NCBI GenBank assembly: GCA_029907465.1
Contig: JARYLV010000001.1
Coordinates: 140,923 to 197,957 of the forward strand
DNA length: 57,035 bases
Direction of reading: 5' to 3'
From: Methanomassiliicoccales archaeon
GTDB taxonomy: Archaea > Thermoplasmatota > Thermoplasmata > Methanomassiliicoccales > JACIVX01
Shown: one piece after another, positions 35,325-44,739 of the stretch
How the letters are laid out: each line of letters begins with the position of its first letter
Numbering within the stretch: position 1 is the stretch's first letter
Position numbers and translations under genes: made by a program
Notes under the pieces: model-generated
Seen by the model: only the letters and a program-made list of their open reading frames with translations
Told to the model about the DNA's origin: nothing
Databases searched by the model: none

Positions 35325-36293
35325 TTATGGAGGAGTACCGAGCAGGGCCATAACCCTAACGTTTCCTCTAAGCGACGAATCGGCATAACACACAGATTTA
35401 ATCGAAGCTTTCGGAAATCTCCGTTCTGTCTCATCCGATATACTCTTTATGAGAAAATCATCAATACAGTCAGACGAAATCATTAGTAAGACTGCACCTA
35501 CCTGTTCAACCGAATAACCACACCATGGGGAATCAAGGGCGCGTTGAAGTGCGAGGAGCTCTTGAGAAGAACCTGCCATACCTGCACAAAAGACCGTGCG
35601 TTTGAACTGTGAAAACATTGCTCTGAGGTCATGCAGATCCCCAACCGTAAGAGCTTTTTCCATGCCAAAAGCAGGGAATAGCATGATATCGTCCATCAAC
35701 TTGAAAGCTTTGCTGAGTGGGAGGTATGGAGCAGTTCTCAGCAACCGATCGTTCTCATAGATGATGACCATATCTGACGCGTTGAGAGCACTTGAGAGAC
35801 CTCTAGATGCCAGATTTCGGCGATCCTTTCCCTCAACAGAAAAAGGCAGGGCAAGGGACATGACGATAAAGTCCGATTTTCGCCTGCATATATGCGCTAT
35901 TGCCGGTGCTACATAAGTGCCTGTTTCCCCGCCGAGACCAGCGCATATGTATAGAATTTCAGAATCGCCGATTGATTCTAGAATCATTTCTTTCAATTGA
36001 TGATCAATTGATGAGAGTGTCCTCGGATCTGTACCCTGGAGCATTGAAAGTTGTCTATCATCGATGACAAGGCGCCTGCTCTCTGGCACCTCCCTCACAT
36101 GGTCGTTAGAAGTGCAGACGGCAATATTTTCAAAACTCGAATCGAGAAGTACATTACAGCCCGCACCTCCCACGCCAACAACCTTGAGCCTTGGGCGCCT
36201 TGTAACCTCCGCATCACAAGATGCCGTTGTCAACATGCGTCCAACCTGTTCACCACCGTGATGAAACTCAAGGGAAATGAAGATTTGCTGCAT
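35325..36293 (-). CDS. Divergent FtsZ-like GTPase
   Basis: A 322-aa FtsZ/tubulin-superfamily homologue with altered signatures. T1 is intact (VVGVGGAGCN, 38-47). T4 is GLGGETGTYVAP (119-130), where canonical FtsZ has GGGTGTG. T5 (ALPFSVEGKDRR) and the base-contact Asn-Asp (181-182) are conserved. The synergy loop reads TVGDLHDL: both acidic positions remain (Asp219, Asp222), but the usual Asn of NxDxxD is lost. T2 and T3 are poorly conserved. The protein ends without an FtsZ C-terminal tail peptide. A second, standard FtsZ elsewhere is expected. Role unknown: possible regulator or a specialised cytoskeletal protein. Confidence 0.85.
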   Translation of the reverse strand: MQQIFISLEFHHGGEQVGRMLTTASCDAEVTRRPRLKVVGVGGAGCNVLLDSSFENIAVCTSNDHVREVPESRRLVIDDRQLSMLQGTDPRTLSSIDHQLKEMILESIGDSEILYICAGLGGETGTYVAPAIAHICRRKSDFIVMSLALPFSVEGKDRRNLASRGLSSALNASDMVIIYENDRLLRTAPYLPLSKAFKLMDDIMLFPAFGMEKALTVGDLHDLRAMFSQFKRTVFCAGMAGSSQELLALQRALDSPWCGYSVEQVGAVLLMISSDCIDDFLIKSISDETERRFPKASIKSVCYADSSLRGNVRVMALLGTPP

Positions 36294-36384
36294 ATCATTT
36301 CTGCAAAAATCGCACTGCGGCTCAAATATGTGCCAAGGAATTTCGGGGATACACTTATGTAGAAAAACTATCGAATAGGTAACA

Positions 36385-36600
36385 ATGTCAGATGGAAGAG
36401 ATGCGGAGACGCAGATGAAGAGGCCTTCCGGTTGTTTTTTTGATGCATATGGTTATGCTAAACCGGGGAACGAGGAATTGACATGCGAAAACTGTCCATT
36501 AAGTCCAATGATATGCGACTATAAGGGATATAGCGCGATTGAGAGGCTGGCAAGAATTATTTCCGGACAGTCTGAGGTCAAAATCATTTCAGACCCTTGA
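36385..36600 (+). CDS. Small cysteine-containing protein, unrecognised
   Basis: A 71-aa protein from ATG 36385, divergent from the FtsZ-like gene (91 bases) and 136 bases ahead of herA. Four cysteines (17, 34, 37, 44) include TCENCPLSPMIC, a pattern that could bind zinc or an Fe-S cluster. The C-terminal half is helical (AIERLARIISGQSEVKII). No family is recognised. Coding status is supported by a compact, protein-like composition and the divergent arrangement, but the length leaves doubt. Confidence 0.6.
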   Translation: MSDGRDAETQMKRPSGCFFDAYGYAKPGNEELTCENCPLSPMICDYKGYSAIERLARIISGQSEVKIISDP

Positions 36601-36736
36601 AATTCCGATCTCACTAGCTTCCTCCCATCCCCATAAGAAAATATTTTCCCCCAAACAGTCATTAGCGAAAGGGATATGATACTTGAACGGATTCAGTAGA
36701 CCGAATTTCAGACTTGAGGGAAGTGGGGATTGGAAA

Positions 36737-38284
36737 ATGCATATTGGTAGAGTCGTTGGCAATAGGGTCATGGAGATCAGATTCCGCACAAGATTTACGG
36801 AGAATTTGCAAGTAGGAGAACTTCTCGTCATTGAAGAGGAGGGTGAGGAGACAAAGTATTTTGTCAGGGTCATGGACGTTGAGCATGGTGCGGATGCCGA
36901 TAGGGATGATTGGGTCCTGAGGGAAGCGGGAGAGATGCTCCATAAAGATTCAAGAAATGAATCTCCCGATATCAAAGGAATTGAAGGGCGCCTGTACAGA
37001 GTAGGTGTTTGCACTCCTCTTGGATATTCGTCGGGGAATTCCTTCAGGAAGACGAAGTCAATTCCGTCTCATTTCTCGAAAGTCAGGCGGGCGACTGAAG
37101 AGGATTATGCGTTCCTGCGCAGATTTCTAGGCGATATCGAAGTTGGGAAACTCAGATCTGGTGATCGGGTTCTTGATTTTCCTGTCGGGATTTCGGGCCT
37201 CGCATTTCCGCACCATATCGGCATTTTCGCGACTACCGGCATGGGAAAGAGCAATCTGATGAAGAATCTCGCCCTTTCGTGCATGAAACTACGTCGCTAC
37301 GGCTTCCTCATTTTTGATCCACATGGCGAATATTTTGATGGCGGCGAAATCGGAAAGAAAGGTCTGAGGCATGCTGGAATGAACGAGGCATTAGAAGTCT
37401 TTAGCAGCAGAGAGCTGGAAGGGGGCTATACGACCTTGAAGCTCTCTGCAAAAGAAATTGAGATCGCTGACCTCCAGAACCTATACGAGTTCAGCCAACC
37501 TCAAATCGAATGTCTTCAGACGGCTCAATTCTTCTACGGGGAAAACTGGCTTCAGGAGCTCAATTCGAAATCCGTCGACAAGATCTGTGAAGACTTGGGA
37601 GACAGATTCCATGAGGGTACTATCAACGTCATAAAGCGAAGACTCGAAAGCATCTTCAGGTTTGGGTTGATCACTTCCGACCCAAAGCTATCGATCACGA
37701 AACATGTCATCGAATGTTTGCACAATGCGAAGGTCGTTCTCATCGATACTTCGAACTTATATGAAGCGGAGGAACTCCTCGTTTCAACGGTTATTTCAAG
37801 GGCAATCTTTGAAAGGAATAAATTCATTTACGGAAAAAAGGAAGAATTTGAGCGCATTCCACCAGTATTAATCGCAATGGAAGAGGCACAGAGAGTCCTT
37901 GGGCAGTCAAAGGGATCGATATTCGCGCAAATTGCGAGAGAGGGGAGGAAGTTCAAAGTTGGTCTGTGTGCGGTCTCGCAGCAACCGAAACTTATCGACC
38001 CTGAGATTATCAGTCAATTCAACACCCTATTTATACTAGGTCTTGCCGATAGGAGAGATAGGGATATTCTCAGGAACTCCGCTAAGCAGGACGTCTCGCA
38101 GCTTGACAATGAGATACAGACGCTGATGCCAGGCGAAGCGATAATCGCGTCACCATTTACTCCTTTCGCCATTCCAGTGAAGATTCATCTCTTCGAGGAA
38201 TTCGTTTCGAGAGAGGGTATTCAGGAAACTGGGACAAAAGGAGTAGTATCAAGTAAACCGCGGGCGGAATTCAAGTTCTTTTGA
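36737..38284 (+). CDS. herA: HerA-type bipolar DNA helicase/translocase
   Basis: Hexameric FtsK-HerA ATPase (515 aa) that works with NurA and Mre11-Rad50 in DNA end resection. It has an N-terminal HAS-barrel (about 1-90; MHIGRVVGNRVMEIRF), Walker A ATTGMGKSNLMKN (about 161-173), FLIFDPHGEYFDGG, Walker B-like PVLIAMEEAQRVLG, and ARGKFKVGLCAVSQQP-like sensor region (AREGRKFKVGLCAVSQQPK). ATG 36737 matches the family start; TTG 36683 would add 18 unaligned residues. No nurA gene lies nearby. A CPA2 antiporter follows after 27 bases. Confidence 0.93.
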   Translation: MHIGRVVGNRVMEIRFRTRFTENLQVGELLVIEEEGEETKYFVRVMDVEHGADADRDDWVLREAGEMLHKDSRNESPDIKGIEGRLYRVGVCTPLGYSSGNSFRKTKSIPSHFSKVRRATEEDYAFLRRFLGDIEVGKLRSGDRVLDFPVGISGLAFPHHIGIFATTGMGKSNLMKNLALSCMKLRRYGFLIFDPHGEYFDGGEIGKKGLRHAGMNEALEVFSSRELEGGYTTLKLSAKEIEIADLQNLYEFSQPQIECLQTAQFFYGENWLQELNSKSVDKICEDLGDRFHEGTINVIKRRLESIFRFGLITSDPKLSITKHVIECLHNAKVVLIDTSNLYEAEELLVSTVISRAIFERNKFIYGKKEEFERIPPVLIAMEEAQRVLGQSKGSIFAQIAREGRKFKVGLCAVSQQPKLIDPEIISQFNTLFILGLADRRDRDILRNSAKQDVSQLDNEIQTLMPGEAIIASPFTPFAIPVKIHLFEEFVSREGIQETGTKGVVSSKPRAEFKFF

Positions 38285-38311
38285 AATTTTTGCACAGAAG
38301 GTGCCTCACTG

Positions 38312-40096
38312 ATGACACCAGAAAATGTGTTGTTGTCGGATATCGCCGTCGTACTTATCGTTGCAGGTATCAGTGCCCTTCTCTTTTCAAAAATTAAAAT
38401 GCCCGCTGTTATTGGATACCTTGTTGCTGGAATTCTGCTTGGCCCTCATACGCCGCCCTTTAGTCTTGTTCAGAACACTGAATCTGTCAACCTTATGGCA
38501 AGTCTTGGTGTCATCCTTTTGATGTTCTCAATCGGTCTGGACTTTAATTTAAGGAAACTGCGGAAAATCGGACTTTTCTCGATCATTGCCGGATCGATCG
38601 AGATTCTGACAATGATGGCGATCGGATATGCGTTGGGAAATTTGATGGGGTGGAATCATCTGGAATCGATCTTTCTCGGTGCTGTGATGTCTATAAGCAG
38701 CACTGCCGTCATCATAAAAGTTCTCTCAGACTATGGGAAACTGAAAGACAGGCCCACCGAGGCGGTAATTGGAATCCTAATCATCGAAGACTTTGCCGCT
38801 GTTATGATTCTAACGATGGCAGCGCCGCTGACCAGCAACTCATCAGTCGAGATGATGACAATCATATCGATGATTGTTGGCATCATTATTTTCATCGTGA
38901 TAAGCATCATTCTAGGCGCGGCTGTGATTCCGAGGATCATAAACTGGATAGCGAAGGAGCACCCAGGTGAAACACTCCTCCTTGTTTCCCTGGGACTCTG
39001 CTTCGCGATGTCCCTCGTGTCGCTGGCAATCGGTCTGAGCGTGGCGATTGGAGCGTTCATCATGGGAGTGATTATTTCACAATCTGATCATGTTGAGAAG
39101 GTCATTGAGAAAATCACGCCTGTAAAAGAAATGTTTCTTGCGATTTTTTTCGTGTCAATCGGAATGCTGATCATCCCTACATTGATCGTTGAGAATCTCT
39201 TTGCCTCAATCCTAATTGCACTTGTTTTCATCATTGGCAAGACGCTCAGCATAACATTTGCTGGATACGTCGCTAATCTCGATGCCAGGACTTCCCTTGT
39301 CGCAGGAATGAGTATGGTCGCAATGGGTGAATTTTCATTTATCATCGCGAAGCTCGCGATCGATACCGGTGCGGCCGGGGAGTTTTTCTACTCGACAATC
39401 ATCGGAGTTGCCCTCATAACATCATTTGTTCTTCCATTCTCAATCAAGAAGGCCGACAAAACAGCCGATTTGATATCTGGACACTTGCCTGCGCCCCTGA
39501 GGAGCACACTCAGTGTCATCGAAAGACTGCGTGCTTCCGTAAGAGAAAGAATTGCCACCTCAGAAGAGATAAGAAGAAAAATCAGGATAGATATCACCTG
39601 GATTTTCATCGACATAACGCTGATCTTTGTGGTGACAGCCGCTGCGAACATGATATACAATTTTACGGACTTCTTGTCAGGGCTTGCTGAAATTTCACCG
39701 GGATTGCCAGCGCTCATCGTAGGATCGACTGCCGCAGCCCTCATGATACCGCCAGTGATCAGCATTATGAAAAGGATAAGGGCCATTGTTGCAGTCGTTG
39801 TCCATATAGCCCTAGATACTGGTAAATTCAACGCGATTGGTGGAAAGGTCATTTATAGAGTCTTCATGGACCTCTTCACGATCTTCATTATCATTGTGGC
39901 CGTCATATATCTAATATCGATCGTGCCGATCCCTCCAGATATGCCGTACATATCGCCTGTTGTGATTCTTATCATCGGTGCGCTGGTCGCATATCTATTC
40001 AGGGACGCTGTAAGATCACTTCACCAGAGGATGTCCCAAGCACTTTCAAAGGCAATCATTGAAGACGGGAAATCGAGGGATGGGGGATCCCCCTAA
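38312..40096 (+). CDS. CPA2-family cation/proton antiporter
   Basis: A 594-aa membrane protein. The first about 385 residues are a Na+/H+ exchanger domain with many helices: KMPAVIGYLVAGILLGPHTP, LLMFSIGLDFNLRKL, MSISSTAVIIKVLSDYG and IEDFAAVMILTM are KefB/CPA2 hallmarks. The remainder is a second hydrophobic module (about 430-565, several helices) found in archaeal relatives, with no TrkA/RCK domain. It exports sodium or potassium in exchange for protons. It lies between herA and mre11 on the same strand, an unexpected placement for a transporter. Confidence 0.93.
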   Translation: MTPENVLLSDIAVVLIVAGISALLFSKIKMPAVIGYLVAGILLGPHTPPFSLVQNTESVNLMASLGVILLMFSIGLDFNLRKLRKIGLFSIIAGSIEILTMMAIGYALGNLMGWNHLESIFLGAVMSISSTAVIIKVLSDYGKLKDRPTEAVIGILIIEDFAAVMILTMAAPLTSNSSVEMMTIISMIVGIIIFIVISIILGAAVIPRIINWIAKEHPGETLLLVSLGLCFAMSLVSLAIGLSVAIGAFIMGVIISQSDHVEKVIEKITPVKEMFLAIFFVSIGMLIIPTLIVENLFASILIALVFIIGKTLSITFAGYVANLDARTSLVAGMSMVAMGEFSFIIAKLAIDTGAAGEFFYSTIIGVALITSFVLPFSIKKADKTADLISGHLPAPLRSTLSVIERLRASVRERIATSEEIRRKIRIDITWIFIDITLIFVVTAAANMIYNFTDFLSGLAEISPGLPALIVGSTAAALMIPPVISIMKRIRAIVAVVVHIALDTGKFNAIGGKVIYRVFMDLFTIFIIIVAVIYLISIVPIPPDMPYISPVVILIIGALVAYLFRDAVRSLHQRMSQALSKAIIEDGKSRDGGSP

Positions 40097-40170
40097 GAAT
40101 CAAATAGGATGAAGGTTTTTAACAACCTAACTTATCCGATGAACACGGATTGCCAAAGGGGAGACGGGGT

Positions 40171-41292
40171 TTGAAGATCGTTCATTTATCTGATACCCAT
40201 ATTGGATACTCAGCATATTCTAAAGTGGATGAGGAAACTGGTCTCAACCAACGAGAGGTCGATGTTTTCAACGCGTTTAGGGAGACTGTCGATCGGATTT
40301 TGGAGATCCGCCCAGATGCCGTTCTTCATTCAGGCGATTTATTTGACTCGGTTAGACCGACCAACAGAGCGATATCATATGCACTCGAGCAACTGGTCCG
40401 TATCACAGAAAGGGGAATTCCAGTCGTAGTTATCGCGGGTAATCACTCGACGCCACGCCTTCAAGAAACGGGGAGTGTTTTCCGGATTTTTGAACATATT
40501 AATGGGATTAGGCCAGTTTATAAGGGTGTTTATGAGAAAATCAGAGTCGGCGATATGGTCGTCCATGCGGTTCCCCACTGTGATAGCGAGACATTAAGGG
40601 AGAATATCGAAATGATTAAACTCTGCAAAGATGCGCGGTATAACGTCATGATGCTACATGCTGGCGTTGTAGGTCTAAGCGTCTTCAAGATGGACGAATT
40701 CAACGAGGCTCTTATCCAATCATCGTATTTGAAAAAAGAGTTCGACTACATCGCTTTAGGTCACTACCACGGATACTTTGAGGTCAATGACAATGCATGT
40801 TACGCTGGTTCAACGGAAAGATTCTCCTTTGCGGAAGCAAATCAAAAGAAAGGGTTTCTTGTAATTGATCTTGAAGATGGGAAAAAAGAATTCATCGAGA
40901 TCAAGACGAGGGAAATGATTGACCTCCCTATCATTGATGCGTCGAGGTTGGATGCGATTTCTTTGAAGGATCAGATCGAACTATTAATTGAATCGCAACC
41001 GCTTGACGGTAAGATCGTGCGCTTAAGGATCAAGAACCTGCGTAGCTCGCTGTATAAGACGCTCGATTTCGGGAGGATCAGGGAGATGACGAAGAGCGCC
41101 CTGGTCTTTGATTTAAGATACGATCTCATTCAAGAGAATGTAACTGTTCAGTCGTCCGCGACAATGCTGAGCTCATTGCCAAGGGAGTTTGTTTCATTCT
41201 TAGAACGATACCCTGTCGAGGGGGTAGATAAGGAAGTCATCAGAGAGCTAGGACTCGAATACCTCAATAGGGGGCTGGAAGAATCCGACTGA
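40171..41292 (+). CDS. mre11: DNA double-strand break repair nuclease Mre11
   Basis: Calcineurin-like nuclease (373 aa) of the Mre11-Rad50 complex. Metal motifs are in order: KIVHLSDTHIG, VLHSGDLFD, IAGNHSTPR, MMLHAG and ALGHYHGY. TTG 40171 is chosen over TTG 40150 because GGGGAG lies seven bases ahead and Mre11 proteins begin with this strand. The rad50 ATG follows five bases after the stop, which is the standard archaeal pairing. Confidence 0.95.
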   Translation: MKIVHLSDTHIGYSAYSKVDEETGLNQREVDVFNAFRETVDRILEIRPDAVLHSGDLFDSVRPTNRAISYALEQLVRITERGIPVVVIAGNHSTPRLQETGSVFRIFEHINGIRPVYKGVYEKIRVGDMVVHAVPHCDSETLRENIEMIKLCKDARYNVMMLHAGVVGLSVFKMDEFNEALIQSSYLKKEFDYIALGHYHGYFEVNDNACYAGSTERFSFAEANQKKGFLVIDLEDGKKEFIEIKTREMIDLPIIDASRLDAISLKDQIELLIESQPLDGKIVRLRIKNLRSSLYKTLDFGRIREMTKSALVFDLRYDLIQENVTVQSSATMLSSLPREFVSFLERYPVEGVDKEVIRELGLEYLNRGLEESD

Positions 41293-41297
41293 GATAC

Positions 41298-43703
41298 ATG
41301 GAACTTCAGAACTACAGGAAATTCAAGCATTGTGCACTCGAATTTCCAGACGGTGTTATTGGTATTATCGGCCCGAACGGCGCTGGAAAGTCTAGCCTAA
41401 TTGAAGCGATTGCATGGGCGATCTATGGGAATGAAACACCAATCGTAAGAACGACGAAGGAAGGAGTCATCAGAGCCGGGGCTGGTCCAAACGAGGAGTG
41501 TCGAGTTCTGCTCGAGTTTGAGCTCGAAGGTGATTCATATAAGCTCGAGCGCTCGATGAGGGGACGGGAGCTTAAGGTCGACGCACGGCTCTTCGTCAAC
41601 AACAGACCTGCGGCGAAGGGAGACCAGACAGTAACAGAGGAGATGGCAAGAAGGCTGGGTATGGATTATAAAGCCTTTTTCATTTCAGTTTTTGCGCGAC
41701 AAAAGGATTTGGCGGCGTTGTCAGCGCTCCGTTCGTCTGAGCGAAAAAAACTCGTACTACGAATGCTGGAAATTGATGTTCTCGACAATGTCGTCAGCAA
41801 TATCGACAAAGACGTTCGTTCTATAACAAGAGATATCACAATGTTATCTGGTCTTCTTCTTTCGCCCGAAGGCTTTAAGAAGATTGAGTTATTGAAAAAA
41901 CAACTGGATGCACTGAATCTGGAACTTGAACGCGAAAGAAACGAGTTGTATCTACTCCAGGAGAAACTAAACGCCATGGAAAAAACACTGGCACAAGTGA
42001 AAGCCCGCAGGGACGAATTGAAGAATAAAGAGGAGATATTCAACCAGCTCAAGAACCGCATGATCGAAAAACGTGAGAGATTGGCGGCGTATGAAAGAAA
42101 GCGGGCGGAACTTGAGACAGAAATCGCTCGGCTTCAGGTCATTGGTAATGATATGCTTTCTCTTGAACCGAGATACATCGAATACAAGGAATTGATGAAA
42201 AAGAAAGACGAAATGGACAAATGCCTCCGTGCTTTTGAGGAGCTGAGAGTCTCAAAAATAAGACTCGAAAAATTGAAGAGTGAAAAGGCAGGAGTTGAAG
42301 GGGAGGTGATCGAAAAAAGAAAGGTGCTTGCCTCATTTGCTGATATTGAGGATCGGTTAATGACGGTTGAGAAAACAATGAAGGAGGTTGACGATCGATT
42401 GACCGAGGCTAAATACCGTCTCAGCCTTCTAGATTCCGAAATAGAGAAAGCTGAGCGTGCCATCAAAGAAACAGAAGAAAAGCAAATGGAAATCGCACGT
42501 CTCGGTCCTGAAAGTTGCTGCCCCACATGTGAAAGACCTCTTGGTGACTACCATGCTTTACTGCTTCAAAAACTCACGAAGGAAGTCGAAGAACAACAAA
42601 AATTGATTTCGCTCAGGCTTGATGAAAGAAAGACGATCGAAGAAACATTCAAAAAGGAGATTGAAAGAAAAGAGGCTCTGGAAAAAAGGAAAGGCGATTT
42701 AATTAGGAAGCAAAAAGAAGAGATAAAGCTTATATCTGAACTCGAACACCTTCAATCAAAAATTCAGGAGTTTATTTTGGAAATCAATGAGCTCGAAGTG
42801 AAGATCACCGCGTTGGAGAAGATCACTTTCGACGAGGCTGAATATCGGAGGGTCAAGCTGAGGATCCAAGAGCTCGAGAAAGTTGCTCAGAGATATCTGG
42901 AATCACGCGCGAAGTTTGAACGATTGCCAGAACTGCAAGAAGAAATGAGGACGATCGAAGAACAACTCGGGATAGAAAGGGAGTCGCTCAGGAAAGTGCG
43001 AGAACAGATTGACTCTTTGGGGTATGTCGAGGCTGAGGCAAAGGAGGCATACGAGCGTTACGAGAGAGCGCGCGAGGCAAAGCAGGAGGTCGAGATGGCC
43101 CTCAAAGAAAAAGAAGGAGATATTCGTCTCAAAGAGTTCGAGATTAAAAACATCGAAAGACAGATAAAGGATCTGGACGAGCAGGAAAGGAATCTCGCTG
43201 AGAAAACGAAGCAACTTGAAAACCTCAGCACACTCAGTGTAATAATGAAGGGATTCCGAGAGAATGTCATGTCAAAGATCGTACCAACACTCTCGGAAAT
43301 TTCTTCCGCGTTGTTTACTGAGCTGACCGATTCGAAATTCGGCGGGATGGAACTCGACGATGACTACGAGATTTATATTTACGACGGTGGCGATCGGTAC
43401 CCGATCTCGAGATTCTCTGGCGGTGAGGCTGACCTGGCAAATCTCTGCCTGAGACTTGCCATATCGAGGATCATTGCCGAAAGAGCTGGTAGCAGTGTTA
43501 ATTTCTTGATACTTGATGAGATCTTTGGATCGCAGGATCAGACGAGAAAACGGAACATCATGAAGACACTGAATCACCTGTCAAAGCAGTTCAGCCAGAT
43601 CATATTGATTACACACATTGATGACGTGAAGGATTTCATGACTCACGTGATCAATGTGAGGGAGAGGGAGGACGGGACTAGCGAGATCAGTCTAATGGGT
43701 TAA
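41298..43703 (+). CDS. rad50: DNA double-strand break repair ATPase Rad50
   Basis: SMC-like ATPase (801 aa, the usual archaeal size). The Walker A GPNGAGKSSL is at about 25-34. Long coiled coils flank a zinc hook C408-P-T-C411. The ABC signature FSGGEADLANL (706-716) and Walker B FLILDEIFG (about 737-745) close the head. In-frame sequence upstream of ATG 41298 reads LRY from a CTG at 41289, giving a more typical N-terminal strand, so the true start could be non-canonical. It bridges broken DNA ends and controls Mre11. Confidence 0.96.
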   Translation: MELQNYRKFKHCALEFPDGVIGIIGPNGAGKSSLIEAIAWAIYGNETPIVRTTKEGVIRAGAGPNEECRVLLEFELEGDSYKLERSMRGRELKVDARLFVNNRPAAKGDQTVTEEMARRLGMDYKAFFISVFARQKDLAALSALRSSERKKLVLRMLEIDVLDNVVSNIDKDVRSITRDITMLSGLLLSPEGFKKIELLKKQLDALNLELERERNELYLLQEKLNAMEKTLAQVKARRDELKNKEEIFNQLKNRMIEKRERLAAYERKRAELETEIARLQVIGNDMLSLEPRYIEYKELMKKKDEMDKCLRAFEELRVSKIRLEKLKSEKAGVEGEVIEKRKVLASFADIEDRLMTVEKTMKEVDDRLTEAKYRLSLLDSEIEKAERAIKETEEKQMEIARLGPESCCPTCERPLGDYHALLLQKLTKEVEEQQKLISLRLDERKTIEETFKKEIERKEALEKRKGDLIRKQKEEIKLISELEHLQSKIQEFILEINELEVKITALEKITFDEAEYRRVKLRIQELEKVAQRYLESRAKFERLPELQEEMRTIEEQLGIERESLRKVREQIDSLGYVEAEAKEAYERYERAREAKQEVEMALKEKEGDIRLKEFEIKNIERQIKDLDEQERNLAEKTKQLENLSTLSVIMKGFRENVMSKIVPTLSEISSALFTELTDSKFGGMELDDDYEIYIYDGGDRYPISRFSGGEADLANLCLRLAISRIIAERAGSSVNFLILDEIFGSQDQTRKRNIMKTLNHLSKQFSQIILITHIDDVKDFMTHVINVREREDGTSEISLMG

Positions 43704-43737
43704 GAAGCGACTTTCCGTCTGTCGTGCGTGTCCAAAT

Positions 43738-44739
43738 TCACTTTTCCCATATCTTGCTGAGATCGATGTGTTCTCTGACAACCCTTGTAATGAGATCGAT
43801 TTTACCCTGGTCATCCGGATCAATTCTTGCTATCAGATGCTCGACCATTTCAGCAGTTGTCGCAGTGTCATACCTGACGAGAAGAATTGGAATTTGTTCC
43901 TCATATGCCTTCGCGATAACCGTCTTCTCTGGATAGAGCCCGCCGGTGAGGATAAGGCATGACGTATCGGTTGAGAGTGCGGCGATCTGGATATCGGACC
44001 TGTCTCCACCGGTGATAACCGCCTTTTTTGCTATCCTTCTGAGGTACTTGATCGCTGTCTCCGGCCGCATTGCTCCTATTGTCACTTCCTCGATGACCTT
44101 GTTGAGGCCTTCCTCCCCAACAATCACATCTGCGCCTAACGCGTCCGCGACTTCCTTGACGCGGTAATATTTAAGCTCCTTAATGGTGGGAATTGAGCCG
44201 AGAACGGGTATTCCCTTTTCATCGAGCAACGCTTCAATAGCAGGATCGTCCGTTTGGTTAAGAATGACTCCCTTGAAATTGAGCTTGTAAGTTTCCATGA
44301 GACGTTTCAGCATGCCGACCCTCTCGACCCCATTTGGATGTGAAGTCGTGACGAGGATGACATCAGCGCCGACCGCCTCCGAGAATGCGAGTCCCGAAAC
44401 ATCATGCAGGTAACCGGTTTGAATGATTCTTGCGCCTTCAATGAGCATATAATCGAAGTCGCATTTCACCTTATCATACGCCTTGAGAAGCCTTTCCATT
44501 GTTGTTGGTCTGAAAAGGTCGTATCGACAAGGCGAGAGCGATTCTTCGTCAAGCTCCAGACCTAGAACTTTCTTCATGAGAAACGCATCCATGTCAACGA
44601 GCCGATTATCAATAGGAATGACGTCTTCTTTAAACGGCTTGAAATAACAAACCTTCCCGGGGCAGTTTTTCGCTAACCCCAGTGTCACCATCGTTTTCCC
44701 AGCTCTTTCCACAACCGCTCCAATATAAATTGCCTTCAC
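43738..44739 (-). CDS. BioD-like/DRTGG-domain protein related to phosphotransacetylase N-terminus
   Basis: A 333-aa protein. The first about 210 residues are a dethiobiotin-synthetase-like P-loop domain (IYIGAVVERAGKTMVTLGLA; MLIEGARIIQTGYLHDVSG). Residues about 215-325 are a DRTGG domain (ITGGDRSDIQIAALSTDTSC). This pair forms the N-terminal regulatory half of long bacterial phosphotransacetylases, but no Pta catalytic domain follows. GTG 44739 overlaps the acd stop (GTGA), so it is coupled to ADP-forming acetyl-CoA synthetase. A regulatory or sensor role in acetate metabolism is an inference. Confidence 0.85.
   Translation of the reverse strand: MKAIYIGAVVERAGKTMVTLGLAKNCPGKVCYFKPFKEDVIPIDNRLVDMDAFLMKKVLGLELDEESLSPCRYDLFRPTTMERLLKAYDKVKCDFDYMLIEGARIIQTGYLHDVSGLAFSEAVGADVILVTTSHPNGVERVGMLKRLMETYKLNFKGVILNQTDDPAIEALLDEKGIPVLGSIPTIKELKYYRVKEVADALGADVIVGEEGLNKVIEEVTIGAMRPETAIKYLRRIAKKAVITGGDRSDIQIAALSTDTSCLILTGGLYPEKTVIAKAYEEQIPILLVRYDTATTAEMVEHLIARIDPDDQGKIDLITRVVREHIDLSKIWEK

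Noticed and set aside
35325-36293. CetZ or standard FtsZ assignment
   Set aside because: T4 and T7 loops differ from both groups and the C-terminal tail is absent, so only a general FtsZ-like call is supported.
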